Source of the DNA: Prorocentrum cordatum
Taxonomy: Eukaryota > Sar > Dinophyceae > Prorocentrales > Prorocentraceae
Reading direction: 5' to 3'
Length of the DNA stretch: 64,000 nucleotides
Assembly (NCBI GenBank): GCA_963575745.1
Contig: CAUYUJ010020743.1
Location: forward strand, 75,001-139,000
Shown: one piece after another, positions 44,152-53,965 of the stretch
How positions within the stretch are numbered: the first letter of the stretch is position 1
How the letters are laid out: each line of letters opens with the position of its first letter
Position numbers and translations under genes: made by a program
Notes under the pieces: generated by a model
Told to the model about the DNA's origin: nothing
Seen by the model: the letters and a program-made list of their open reading frames with translations, nothing else
Database searches by the model: none

Positions 44152-46137
44152 GTGAATCTAGCGTGGAGCCAGCTCGCAGCTGGATTCTTGCACGCTCGGG
44201 ACACGACCCTCCCGCGGCAAACGAGACGCCCGAGGAAGCCGTGGACGCGGCCTCGAACCCTGGACATCATAGATCGTCAAGCGGTTGCCAGACGGAGGGG
44301 GGACAGGACAGAAGAGAAGCTTTTGGCGAAAGAAATCAGAAGAGCGGTCGCATGTGCCAGGGCTGCCTGGCTGCAGGGGCTGACGGCCAGAGGGGACCGG
44401 GGCGAGATCAGAAAGCTCCGGAAAGGATTCTGCCCGCAGCAAGGTAGACTCAAGAATGGGGCCAGCCAGCTCATGGACAGCGACAACAGGGCAGACGCTC
44501 TGGCCGCGCACTTTGAGAGGGTGCAATGGACCGTGAAGCCTACGACGGCAGTGCCAACGGACGCCCTAAACGAGAACAAGCTGCCGATCGTCCCCGGTGC
44601 CATCACAGACGCAGAAGTGAGCAAAGCAGCACGTGACCTCAAACAAGGCAAAGCTGGTGGAATGGACAACATACCGCTGGAGTTCTGGCGAGCAGCATGC
44701 GAGGACGGCACCCCGACGCTTCAGTGGATCACTCGCTTCTGCATAGTGGTATGGGAGACGGGGCGCGTCCCCGATGCTTGGCACAAGCCGAAGATGAGAA
44801 TGATTTACAAGAAGAGCGACCCTGCGGACTGCAAAAATTACCGCCCGATCAGCCTCTTGCCGATACGATACAAGATGTTTGCGTTTGTGCTGCTGCATAG
44901 CCTGAAAGACGCTGGCGCAGAGCAGCGCATTTGGAACACGCCATTCGGATTTCGATCAAACTACGGCACAGCAAATGCGATCTTCATCGCCCGGCGAGTT
45001 CTCGAAGAGACGTGATCTTCTCGAGATGGCAAGACTGTCTTCTTGGCGTTGGACTGGGCGAAAGCCTTCGACTCCATGTCCCCGGAGGCACTTGCTAATT
45101 CTCTACGAAGGAAGGCTTGGATGCCCAAGCGGGTTTGTAAACATGGTCGCTGCCATCTATGAGGACCGCGGGTTCGTGGTCGACGACTTCGGCGTCACGT
45201 CGCAGGAGAGGGTGCAAACAGACGGCATATGCCAAGGGTACCCGCTGTCGCCATTCTTGTTCACAATCGTGATGACCACGCTTCTTCACGAGGCAAACAA
45301 GGAACTGCGGGAGCGACGAGGTGGACAGGTTCCACAGGAGTTGCTACGTGATCTGGTGTACGTGGACGTGGACCTTGCTGATGGGCGTGGAAGCAGGGGC
45401 AGTCCAAGAACTGATGACCTCCGTTGAGAAGTTTGGGGTGAATTACGGCCTCCTCTTCAACTGGAATAAAATGGAGATAATGAAGGTGTGGACAGAGGAG
45501 GACATCGTGGACAACGCTGGCACGCCCGGTCTCAACTAACGGTCCCTCGCGAACCTGGGCACGGCGCTGTCTGCCGACGGGAGGCGCGCCTCTGAGTTGA
45601 GCCGCAGACTTGAAGCAGCAATGCAAGACTTCAAGAAGCTTCACGCGATCTAGTCTTGCCCTTCTCTTTCCGTATACAAGAAGATACACGTTTTGAATGA
45701 CTGCGTGGTGTCCAAATTAATGTATTCCCTCTTTGCTGCGTGCCTTCACCAAGCAGAAAGTCGAAGGCTGGCTGGACAGTTCCCAGAACTGGTGCATCAG
45801 GAAGATTTGCAGAGTACCCCCAACCTACATCAGCAGAGTCTCGAACGCTACTGTACCCGCCATGGTCGAGCCGCCGAAGCTCAGCGATTGCCACGCGAGA
45901 CGGCAAATCAGCTTAGATCCTGTGCGGCGCTCGGTGTTTGAGCCGGGCACCCTGGAGCTGCGGAAGGCGCCTGGCCCGAGAAAGCGGGGCAGACCGAGGC
46001 AAACTTAGAGCCATTTAGTGTGGAATAATTGTCTCAAGGTCGCAGGCTCCCGCGAATGGCTCGCTGCCTACTTCCGCCCAGAGGGCGGTGCAGTGCGAGC
46101 GTGGGGGCGCACGGTGAAGGCGTGGGCCGGATGCTGA
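44152..46137 (+). pseudogene. LINE-D reverse transcriptase, frameshifted in motif C
   Basis: First frame (44152-45015): LKQGKAGGMDNIPLEFWRA, YKKSDPADCKNYRPISLLP, TPFGFRSNYGTANAIF. After a shift, motif A reads ALDWAKAFDSM (about 45047-45080). Another frame carries motif B ICQGYPLSPFLF (about 45226-45261) and LVYVDVDLAD. Motif C should be YVDD followed by TLLMG; an extra base at about 45369 turns it into YVDV and pushes TLLMGVEAGAVQEL into another frame. The C-terminal part continues (SNATVPAMVEPPKLSD, KRGRPRQT) to TAG 46006-46008 and in phase 42 codons further to TGA 46135-46137. Not functional. Confidence 0.85.
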
Positions 46138-46227
46138 AGGCATTATGGTTGCATTGCTTGCATGTGTGCTTTTCCCAACCATCCTGTAGCATTGGGTGAT
46201 CATTTTGAAGAGACAGCGCATTGCGTC

Positions 46228-46335
46228 CCTCCCGCCTCCACCTCCTCCTCCTCCTCCTCCTCCTCCTCCTCCTCCTCCTCCACTTCCTCCTCCTCCTCCT
46301 CCTCCTCCTCCTCCTCCTCCTCCTCCTCCCTCCTG
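46228..46335. repeat. TCC microsatellite
   Basis: About 100 bp of CTC/TCC interrupted once by ACTTCC. It directly precedes the 89-bp satellite. Confidence 0.95.
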
Positions 46336-46384
46336 CTTCCCATCCTTGCCTCTGCTCTCCGCATGTCCATCCCATTTCGGCGAA

Positions 46385-47392
46385 CGCCTCATAGAGTTCG
46401 TGGCCCCATAGGAGCTCCACCGAAGGCCCCAGTGGCAGCGTTCGCATGCAGTTCCACCCTCATGTCGGCGCACCCCTCACAGGGTTCGTGGCCCCATAGG
46501 GAGCTCCACCGAAGGCCCCAGTGGCAGCGTTCGCATGTAGTTCCACCCTCATTTCGGCGCACCCCGCACAGGGTACCACCGAAGGCCCCAGTGGCAGCGT
46601 TCGCATGCAGTTCCACCCTCATTGCGGCGCACCCCTCACAGGGTTCGTGGCCCCATAGGGAGCTCCACCGAAGGCCCCAGTGGCAGCGTTCGCATTCAGT
46701 TCCACCCTCATGTCGGCGCACCCCTCACAGGGTTCGTGGCCCCATAGGGAGCTCCACCGAAGGCCCCAGTGGCAGCGTTCGCATGCAGTTCCACCCTCAT
46801 TTCGGCGCACCCCTCACAGGGTTCGTGGCCCCATAGGGAGCTCCACCGAAGGCCCCAGTGGCAGCGTTCGCATGCAGTTCCACCCTCATTTCGGCGCACC
46901 CCTCACAGGGTTCGTGGCCCCATAGGGAGCTCCACCGAAGGCCCCAGTGGCAGCGTTCGCATGCAGTTCCACCCTCATTTCGGCGCACCCCTCACAGGGT
47001 TCGTGGCCCCATAGGGAGCTCCACCGAAGGCCCCAGTGGCAGCGTTCGCATGCAGTTCCACCCTCATTTCGGCGCACCCCTCACAGGGTTCGTGGCCCCA
47101 TAGGGAGCTCCACCGAAGGCCCCAGTGGCAGCGTTCGCATGCAGTTCCACCCTCATTTCGGCGCACCCCTCACAGGGTTCGTGGCCCCATAGGGAGCTCC
47201 ACCGAAGGCCCCAGTGGCAGCGTTCGCATGCAGCTCCACCCTCATTTCGGCGCACCCCTCACAGGGTTCGTGGCCCCATAGGGAGCTCCACCGAAGGCCC
47301 CAGTAGCAGCGTTCGCATGCAGCTCAACCCTCATGTCGGCGCACCCCTCAAAAGGTTCGTGGCCCCACAGGGAGCTCCACCGAAGACGGTAC
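46385..47392 (+). repeat. 89-bp satellite (about 11 copies)
   Basis: Unit of 89 bp with CACCCCTCACAGGGTTCGTG, GGAGCTCCACCGAAGGCCCC and GCATGCAGTTCCACCCTCAT. Central copies are nearly identical; edge copies are diverged, as expected from unequal exchange. One copy near 46557-46600 has lost about 20 bp. It encodes nothing convincing. Confidence 0.95.
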
Positions 47393-47505
47393 TTACAAGT
47401 GCGGCACTCACAACTGCATATGGTTGGGTCCTTCGCCAGGCTAATTTCTCACCCTGCTCACGCACCCTGTGGTGCAAGGCTTACTTGACTTGACTCTCCT
47501 GGCCA

Positions 47506-47646
47506 TGGCGAAGAGTGCCGCGACTAAACGGCGCCCCGGCGTCTACGAGCCACGCCCCCACGTGTCCTTGGGGGCCATGCGTTCTCTTCTGCACGGGGAG
47601 AGGGTTCCCCGCGAGGTGATGCAGCTCTGGGTTGCGTACAGCAGCA
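47506..47646 (+). CDS. Short coding-like N-terminus, interrupted by FB5
   Basis: ATG at 47506 opens MAKSAATKRRPGVYEPRP, then HVSLGAMRSLLHGERVPREV and MQLWVAYSS before running into FB5 copy d. Composition is protein-like. A related stretch (RRSVYERPRPRVILRTV) lies near 48384-48435. It may be a first exon or a truncated gene. I do not recognise the protein. Confidence 0.3.
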
Positions 47647-47822
47647 TCGGCTTTCGGAGCTCTCCGCGGATTTCTTCGATTGGCGCGGGATCCCCCCCTG
47701 GTGCGCGGAGCGCGCCATGGGGCGGGCGCCGGAGGCTCCGCCAGGGGGGGCCCGCCGCGCCGATCCCAAAGACCCGCGCGGGGCTCCGAAAGCGTATGTT
47801 CATGCAGTTGTTTCTTCTTCGA
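47640..47822. mobile_element. Palindromic GC-rich element FB5, copy d
   Basis: Left arm GGCTTTCGGAGCTCTCCGCG with GATTTCTTCGATTGGCGCGG. Right arm GATCCCAAAGACCCGCGCGG followed by GGCTCCGAAAGC pairs with it. The right outer end is GTTCATGCAGTTG with TTTCTTCTTCGA. Confidence 0.75.
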
Positions 47823-47994
47823 CTTCCCTCTCGAGCGTCGAGGTTCAAGGGATCGAGGTTCGAGGGGTCGAGGTGTCTGGACGTCTCTGTGGCTTTGCTG
47901 TGCCTCCCCGAGGGGGACGGGGAGAAGGCTGCAGAGATTCCCGCTGGGTCTCTGAGCTCAGAGGGACAACTAACACATCAACAACAAGTGTCGC

Positions 47995-48165
47995 AGGTCC
48001 TCGCTGATCTCTTACGTCGGCGTCCGACCGCCCTCCCCACGCCCCTTCACCAACGCGCGGAGAGCGCCAGGGGCGGCGCCTGAGGCGCCGCCAGGAAGTG
48101 TGGGGAGAGGACCCCAGCGCAGACCCAAGAAATGCGCGCGGACATCCGGCAGTGTATGACCACGT
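47995..48165. mobile_element. Palindromic GC-rich element FB5, copy e
   Basis: The right arm GACCCCAGCGCAGACCCAAG followed by AAATGCGCGCGGAC is well kept. The left arm is diverged but CGCCCTCCCCACGC still pairs with GTGTGGGGAGAGG. Centre GGGGCGGCGCCTGAGGCGCC. Confidence 0.65.
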
Positions 48166-48529
48166 AGTTCCCTGCTGCTCGAGAATCGCTCCATTGAACA
48201 CATACATTTCTACAGAGAACGAGCCTGGACCAGCAGGCAGGTAGTAGGTAGTGGACCACGCGAACTGTGGGTGCAGCCAGTTCAGCGGATCCTCGCTTCT
48301 ATCCTCATTCCTCCCCTTCGGGGATGGCTTTACCCGTTCTCCCACCCGCCCTGCCCCTCCCCGGCGTGGTCTGGGCGGCCTCTGACGCAGATCGCAGGAG
48401 CGTCTACGAGCGGCCCCGCCCACGGGTCATACTTAGAACTGTTGCGCCAGCGCCCTGACTGACCCCCGTTAGCGCTGGCCCTTGTTCCGGCTTAGGTGGC
48501 AACTCATGGGAGCCTCCAATAACATCTTG

Positions 48530-48680
48530 TCGGCTTTTGCGAATCGACGCTAATCGACGCTGAATCGATGCTGATCGACGCAAAATCGACGCAAAATCGA
48601 CGCTGATCGACGCTAACCGACGCTGACCGACGCTAGCTCATCCACTCCCAGACGCGAATCGACGCTAATCGACGCTAAAG
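48530..48680 (+). repeat. ATCGACGCT short tandem repeat
   Basis: About twelve copies of AATCGACGCTA/G with a 10-12 bp step and variants AACCGACGCTG. No coding. Confidence 0.85.
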
Positions 48681-49195
48681 ACGGGATTACGAGGGTATAC
48701 AAGGCTCCCATGCTTTGCTACCAAAGTCGGCGATCCCGAAGAAAGTGTCTACACTGATCCTGGGCCTGGGGCGGGCATGGCCAGGCTTGGAGGAGGTGTG
48801 AAGCTGGCGCCCGCCGAGAGGAGAGAGGCGGTCCTGGCCGCCCAAACACGTCTGCCCAGGCACGGTCCCCGAGCCCTTCCTGGAAGCCATCCTGGCCCGC
48901 TGCCCGAGCCGCGTCCGGACACGGCGGAGACGAGGGCGAGGAGGGCAGAGAGGTCCAGGCCCCAGGCTGCTGGCGACGGCTCCAGCAGGTGCACCAACAG
49001 CTTCGACGCCGTCAACGGCGATAAGCGGGACGTCGACGGCGCCCTCGGCGCGCAAGCGGGCGTCGTCGTGGTCGTCGTAGTGGTGGGCGTCGCCGCAGCG
49101 CGGGGGAGTAGGACGAGGAGGAAGTGAAGGAAAGGAGAGAGGGGAAGCGATGGGGGGCATGCTTCGGACTCCAGACTACATCATGCCGACAGTGG

Positions 49196-49375
49196 AGGCC
49201 TCCCAAATGGGGTCGGATGAAACGGGGTCGGAGAGTCGCACTGCGTCGCAGATGTATCGGCGACGGCGGGATGGGGAAGAGCGGGCTCCAGAGTGCGCCG
49301 CATCGCTGATGCATCGGCGATGCGGCGCGATCCTCCGACGCTTTCCGCTCTGGCCCCCGTGGTGGCCTGGAGTCT
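49196..49375. mobile_element. Foldback element FB2, copy 3
   Basis: GGCCTCCCAAATGGGGTCGG at the left, GATGCATCGGCGATGC in the core and GATCCTCCGACGC at the right as a diverged inverse of GGGGTCGGAGAGTC. Confidence 0.6.
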
Positions 49376-49389
49376 AGTAGGACATTCGG

Positions 49390-49475
49390 CATAAGCGCAT
49401 AAACACAAACTTCTGAAAGTCCGCGCGGTTCTCTTGGATCGGCGCTGGTCCCCCTGCCTCCTTCTCGACCCACCT
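49390..49475 (+). mobile_element. Palindromic GC-rich element FB5, copy f (left arm only)
   Basis: GCATAAACACAAACTTCTG, then AAGTCCGCGCGGTTCTC and TTGGATCGGCGCTGG. No right arm follows. Confidence 0.6.
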
Positions 49476-50261
49476 CCGCCATCAAAAGAATCCAGGAGTC
49501 AACACTGACTTTGATTATGTTGGGAACGGCGCCATGAGCGCATCCAGACTTGCCGAACATACTCGGCGTGCCGCGAGTTTGAGATATAGGGAAGGATCTA
49601 CCCCACCCATCCCCAAAGTCCATAGCGTCTTACATTATCATTTCACCCATAGTCGTTTCCCTAGCCAAGGTAGCCTCGCCTCTCGTTGCGATCTCTCGCT
49701 CGAGCTACGGAGGAGCCGTGGCCACAGCAGTCCGCGCTAAAATCGAGCTGAGCTCCGGCGGAGAGTGGCACTCTTGTGCACTGGTTGCCGCTCTGGCGAG
49801 AGAACGGGCCGCAACAAATGCCGATAAACAATTCCAAATAGCTTGCGTAGAAACACAAAACGCTGCAGAAGAATCCGCCAGCCCCTTTGCGGGGCCACCC
49901 GGCTGCGAGGATTAGAATTGATGCTCCCTGCTCCAGTTCCAGCTTCCAGTCTCTGCTGTACCCTGCACCAGCTCCAGTTTCCAGTTTCCAATGTTACAGT
50001 ATTTCTTGCCTGCATCCTACTGTAGATTGTTAGCGTCCGCGCGTAATGGAGCTGTAAACTGTTATTGCCTAACTGTAAACTGTAATTGCCCAACTGTGAT
50101 TGCCTAGCTGTGCAATGAAACTGTTTCCTTCCTAACTGTAATTGCCTCCTACTGTGATTGGAGCTGAAAACTTTTCTTTTTCCCCACATCCAAAGTGGGG
50201 TTCTTGTTTTCTCTGGACACCCCGCGCAGGAACACTCACCCCCTCTTCTCCTCGCACTCAT

Positions 50262-50445
50262 TCACACACACATCATCATCACTCGCACTCTCTCACACGC
50301 TCACGAACATCATCGTCATCATCGGTATCGGCATCATCCTCATTCAAACATCATCATCGCCACCACCACCCACAATCAATCATCATCCTCTTCACCACTC
50401 ATCTTCACCACCACTCATCATCCTCATCCTCATCATCGTTGAGTA
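50262..50445. repeat. CAT/CAC triplet microsatellite
   Basis: Irregular ATC, CAT and CAC triplets, directly before the 160-bp satellite. Confidence 0.85.
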
Positions 50446-50450
50446 AAGTG

Positions 50451-51560
50451 TGAGGAAGTCTCAGGCGGGAGCCCCCTCCCTATGGGGCCCGCAGATCATG
50501 TTGGTAATCCGAGCGGGTCATCGGAACCCTGTAACTGTCGTCACTTTTGGGCTCCCCAGGCCTGAAAATGGAGGAAGTCTCAGGCGGGAGCCTCGTCTGT
50601 GAGTGAATTGGGAGGAAGTCTCAGGCGGGAGCTCCCTCCCTATGGGGCCCGCAGATCATGTTGGTAATCCGAGCGGGTCATCGGAACCCTGTAACTGTCG
50701 TCACTTTTGGGCTCCTCAAGCCTGAATATGGAGGAAGTCTCAGGCGGGAGCCTCGTCTGTGAGTGAATTCTGAGGAAGGCTCAAGCGGGAGCCCCCTCCC
50801 TATGGGGCCCGCAGATCATGTTGGTAATCCGAGCGGGTCATCGGAACCCTGTAACTGTCGTCACTTTTGGGCTCGTCAAGCCTGAATTTGGAGGAAGTCT
50901 CTGGCGGGAGCCTCGTCTTTGAGTGAATTGTGAAGAAGTCTCAGGCGGGAGCCCCCTCCCTATGGGGCCCGCAGATCATGTTGGTAATCCGAGCGGGTCA
51001 TCGGAACCCTGTAACTGTCGTCACTTTTGGGCTCCTCAAGCCTGAATATGGAGGAAGTCTCAGGCGGGAGCCTCGTCTGTGAGTGAACTGCGAGGAAGTC
51101 TCAGGCGGGAGCCCCCTCCCTATGGGGCCCGCAGATCATGTTGGTAATCCGAGCGGGTCATCGGAACCCTGTAACTGTCGTCACTTTTGGGCTCGTCAAG
51201 CCTGAATTTGGAGGAAGTCTCTGGCGGGAGCCTCGTCTTTGAGTGAATTGTGAAGAAGTCTCAGGCGGGAGCCCCCTCCCTATGGGGCCCGCAGATCATG
51301 TTGGTAATCCGAGCGGGTCATCGGAACCCTGTAACTGTCGTCACTTTTGGGCTCCTCAAGCCTGAATATGGAGGAAGTCTCAGGCGGGAGCCTCGTCTGT
51401 GAGTGAACTGCGAGGAAGTCTCAGGCGGGAGCCCCCTCCCTATGGGGCCCGCAGATCATGTTGGTAATCCGAGCAGGTCATCCAAAACCTGTAACTGTCG
51501 TCAATGTTGGGTTCTCGCGCTGCCAGAACGCAGTTCCCAGGCCACACTTTGGATGCAACA
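50451..51560 (+). repeat. 160-bp satellite with 320-bp higher-order period
   Basis: GCAGATCATGTTGGTAATCC occurs at 50491, 50651, 50811, 50971, 51131, 51291 and 51451, exactly 160 bp apart. From 50811 on, two variants alternate: units with CTCGTCAAGCCTGAATTTGG and TGAAGAAGTC, and units with CTCCTCAAGCCTGAATATGG and CGAGGAAGTC. Each unit has an internal half-repeat GGAAGTCTCAGGCGGGAGCC. The last copy decays into the helicase region. Confidence 0.95.
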
Positions 51561-51569
51561 AGGAAGTTT

Positions 51570-52065
51570 TTGGGCTCCTCAGGTCGCCGAGGTGCTGCGA
51601 CAGGGCGCCGAAGGCGCCGACGACGACGGCCAGGCCGAGGCGCGGGCGCGGAGCTTGCTGATGTTCAGGCCCAGCGAAAGGGAGTTCACATGGCAGAGCT
51701 CGGGGGCGCACAGCGTGCGCCGCTCGGGGTTCACCCTGACGCACGCGTCCTACCTGACCTCCACGCTGTCGCAGGGCCAGACGCTGCGCAAGGGCGTCAC
51801 CATCGACTGCGCGAGAGACGAGGACGCTGGCCGCACGGGCATGTCGGACGAGCAGTGGTGGCTGCACCTCTACGTCATGTTCTCCCGCGCCACGTGCATG
51901 CGGAACATGCTGATCCTGCGGCCGCCGCCGCGAGAGTTCCTGGAGTGCGGGCCGCCGGCGTCCCTGCGGAAGGCGCTCCTGGAGTTCGACAAGAGAACGG
52001 TTTTGTCCAGGGCGGAGGCGAAGCAGCTCGCGGCAGAGCTGGGCTTCGTGCTGCCTTCCGCCTGA
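51570..52065 (+). pseudogene. PIF1-like helicase, C-terminal exon
   Basis: Reading from about 51583: VAEVLRQGAEG, then LTHASYLTSTLSQGQTLRKG (helicase motif V-like, 'sQGqTL'), VTIDCARD, and LYVMFSRATCMRNMLIL (motif VI-like, 'yVmfSRat'), ending RPPPREFLECG, AKQLAAELGFVLPSA and TGA. This is the C-terminal RecA-like domain of a PIF1/RecD2-type SF1 5'-3' DNA helicase. The Walker A/B half is absent. A pyrimidine-poor but AG-ended junction (GGGCTCCTCAG at about 51569-51579) could be a 3' splice site, so this may be a last exon. It directly follows the 160-bp satellite, whose units also end TTTTGGGCTCCTCAAG. Its location between the ends of element 2 suggests capture. No frame break lies within the exon; it is called pseudogene because the rest of the gene is missing. 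Confidence 0.65.
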
Positions 52066-52084
52066 GCGCGGCTGCGCCTCGCTC

Positions 52085-52190
52085 GAAGCCCGCGGGGTTG
52101 TCCCAACGGCTTGGTCTTGCGCGCCAACGGCTCGCGGGGTTGTCCCGACAGCCTGGCCCGCGGGGTTGTCCCAACGGCTGCGCGACGTGA
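52085..52190 (+). repeat. Three copies of CGGGGTTGTCCCAACGGC
   Basis: GCGGGGTTGTCCC(A/G)ACGGC occurs three times just after the helicase stop. The inverse motif GGACAACCCC is clustered at 61225-61315. Confidence 0.75.
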
Positions 52191-52600
52191 CCTGTAGAGA
52201 ACGCGCCTGTGCTGGCCGTGGCGGCGACGGCGCCGAGGAACATCGACATGCGCGCTCATGCAACAGGAAGGGGAGGAGGTGGCGGGGCGCGGAACAAACA
52301 GGGGGGCGAGGATGGGGACAACGTAAGGAGTGGAAGGGGGGCCCGCGCCAAGGCGAGAGGAAATATACGCAGAAGAGACAGCCAGGACGCCTCACCAACC
52401 ACGAGGACGACGGTGATGGCTTTTTCCAGATTCGCCCAGAGGATTCTTATGTGGGGTTCTTCCGTCGGAGTATTTTTTTTTTCCTCCGCGAGCCAGTGGG
52501 CAGGACCGAGGGGGCACAGTCGTCAACACCGCGCACGGGCGCGCACTGAGTGTGCTGGGTTTACCTGCATGCCAGGTTCAGCACACACGCCTGAAACAAA

Positions 52601-52740
52601 CGTTCACACGACGCGGAACTGTCAAACAGAATTGTCTAACAGACTGTCGACTCGCCTCGTGTACGTTCACACGACGCGGAACTGTCAAACAGAATTCTCT
52701 TACAGAATTGTCTAACAGACTGTCTAATTGGAGCTGAAAA
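52601..52740 (+). repeat. Direct repeat GTTCACACGACGCGGAACTG
   Basis: A 33-bp block beginning GTTCACACGACGCGGAACTG is present at 52601 and 52666, followed each time by AATTGTCTAACAGACTGTC. Short CTGTCAAACAG palindromes are embedded. Confidence 0.85.
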
Positions 52741-52794
52741 ACTGCCCTGGTTACCACCCCCAAGGAGGGTTCTCTGAATTTCTTGGGGGAACCT

Positions 52795-53355
52795 GGGCCA
52801 CGTAAGAATACTTGAGGCTCGCGCCTCCGAGGCCACGATCCCTCGTAAATTTCGCAATATTCGCGTCCCCGAGGCCATAAACCTTTGCAAATCAAACAAC
52901 ACGCGCGTCCCTGGGGCCATAACCTTCGTAAATTATGCAATACTTGCGCCCCCCGAGGCCATAACCTGTCTTAGAATATACCAAACTTGCGTCCCCGAGG
53001 CCATAAACCCTTTTACATTCCGCAATGTTCACGTCCACGAAGCCATACACCTTTGCAAATTACGCAATGCTTGCGTCCCCGAGGCCGGAAACCCTCGTAA
53101 GTTACGGAATGTTCGCGTCCCCCAAACCTGAAACCCACATCAACTATACAAAACTCGCCGAGATCATAAACCCTCGTGAAATTACGCCGTGGTCGCGTCC
53201 CCAAGGCCACAAACCAGCGTAAAGTATACAATATGTGCGTCCCCGAGGCCATAAGCCCTTTGTAACTTCCAAAAACTCGCGCCCCAAAGGCCAGGATTCC
53301 TTCATAAAATGCGGCGCACTCGCGCCCCCGAGGCCTCAGTCCCTTACAACAGACG
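52795..53355 (+). repeat. Degenerate array GCGTCCCCGAGGCCATAAAC
   Basis: About twelve copies of a 40-50 bp unit made of CGTCCCCGAGGCCATAAACC and CGTAAATTACGCAATACTT, with many substitutions. Confidence 0.85.
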
Positions 53356-53646
53356 CCGAGGAGCCCGAAGACCGTCGCAGCCGCGCGATTTCGCCCACTC
53401 TAGCCTCAAGCAGCCCCAAGTCCTTCCAAGAGGGCCTCCAATGCACAGCATGCGGAGGCAAGTCCAAAATGCAACGCCGAATTCATCAATATCATCTGAA
53501 TATACATCTTTCCTGTCGCTTACTTATCGTCCTCGCATGAGGTTCCGACACTGCTTCAAGACAGCGCCCAGACCTCACGACGTACCTCTTGCATGATCCA
53601 TTATCGGAGAGAAGGGGCCGGCGGCAGGGGGCGAAGCACTTATGGA

Positions 53647-53826
53647 TAAATGGTCAGAGGTCCGCGCGGATTTTTTGGATCGGCGCTGGACCCCCGTTCC
53701 TGGCATGCGGAGCGCGCCAGGGACAGCGCCAGAGGCGCCGACAGTGGGGGCCAGCGCAGACCCAACAGATCCGCCCAGAACTCCCAAAGTTGATGTTTGC
53801 ACAGTTGTTTCTTCTTCGGTTGCAGA
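53647..53826. mobile_element. Palindromic GC-rich element FB5, copy g
   Basis: Left arm GGTCCGCGCGGATTTTTTGG with ATCGGCGCTGGACCCCC; right arm GGGGGCCAGCGCAGACCCAA. The right outer end TTGTTTCTTCTTCGG is shared. It abuts the right end of element 2. Confidence 0.75.
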
Positions 53827-53965
53827 ATCACTTTCACAAGTTCTGGTCGGGAGCTTTTGCTCAGCGTGTCGCGGCGGCGGCCCGGCGGCACGCCATGATT
53901 TTGCAGGCGGATAGGGAGTCGCTCCACCCCGCGCGGCGGGAGGCTGGGCAAGGTTCGGGACGTTG

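Larger units (their letters stand above)
43740..46137 (+). mobile_element. LINE-D: decayed LINE related to LINE-B
   Basis: Plus-strand remnant with the C-terminal half of an endonuclease (about 43740-44050), a complete RT region (44110-45600) and a C-terminal region ending at TGA 46135-46137. Shared blocks with LINE-B include FxxVQWxVxP, NYRPIS, QGxPLSPFLF and the SRVSN segment near the end. It lacks ORF1 and the endonuclease N-terminus, so it is 5' truncated. Multiple frameshifts. Confidence 0.8.
49874..53646. mobile_element. Large TIR-type element 2, with satellite and helicase exon
   Basis: Starts TCCGCCAGCCCC (49874) and ends CTTATGGA (53646). The left about 150 bp match element 1 (11746 onward), including CTGCACCAG and CCAATGTTACAG. 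The right 116 bp match 13638-13753, including GGGGCCGGCGGCAGGGGGCG. The interior contains CAT triplets, a 160-bp satellite, a PIF1-like helicase exon, direct repeats and a 45-bp degenerate array, none of which is in element 1. ATTGGAGCTGAAAA occurs near both ends (50156 and 52726). The limits rest on the shared ends; whether the whole 3.8 kb moved as a unit is inference. Confidence 0.55.

Noticed and set aside
50530-51390. TCACTTTTGGGCTCCTCAAG in each 160-bp unit as spliced-leader copies
   Set aside because: Resembles the SL 3' half only with several gaps and substitutions; unlike the two accepted relics it has no ungapped match of useful length.
49874-53646. Canonical Helitron
   Set aside because: The helicase remnant is suggestive, but there is no Rep domain, no CTRR end preceded by a clear hairpin and no A-T target site; shared inverted ends argue for another type.
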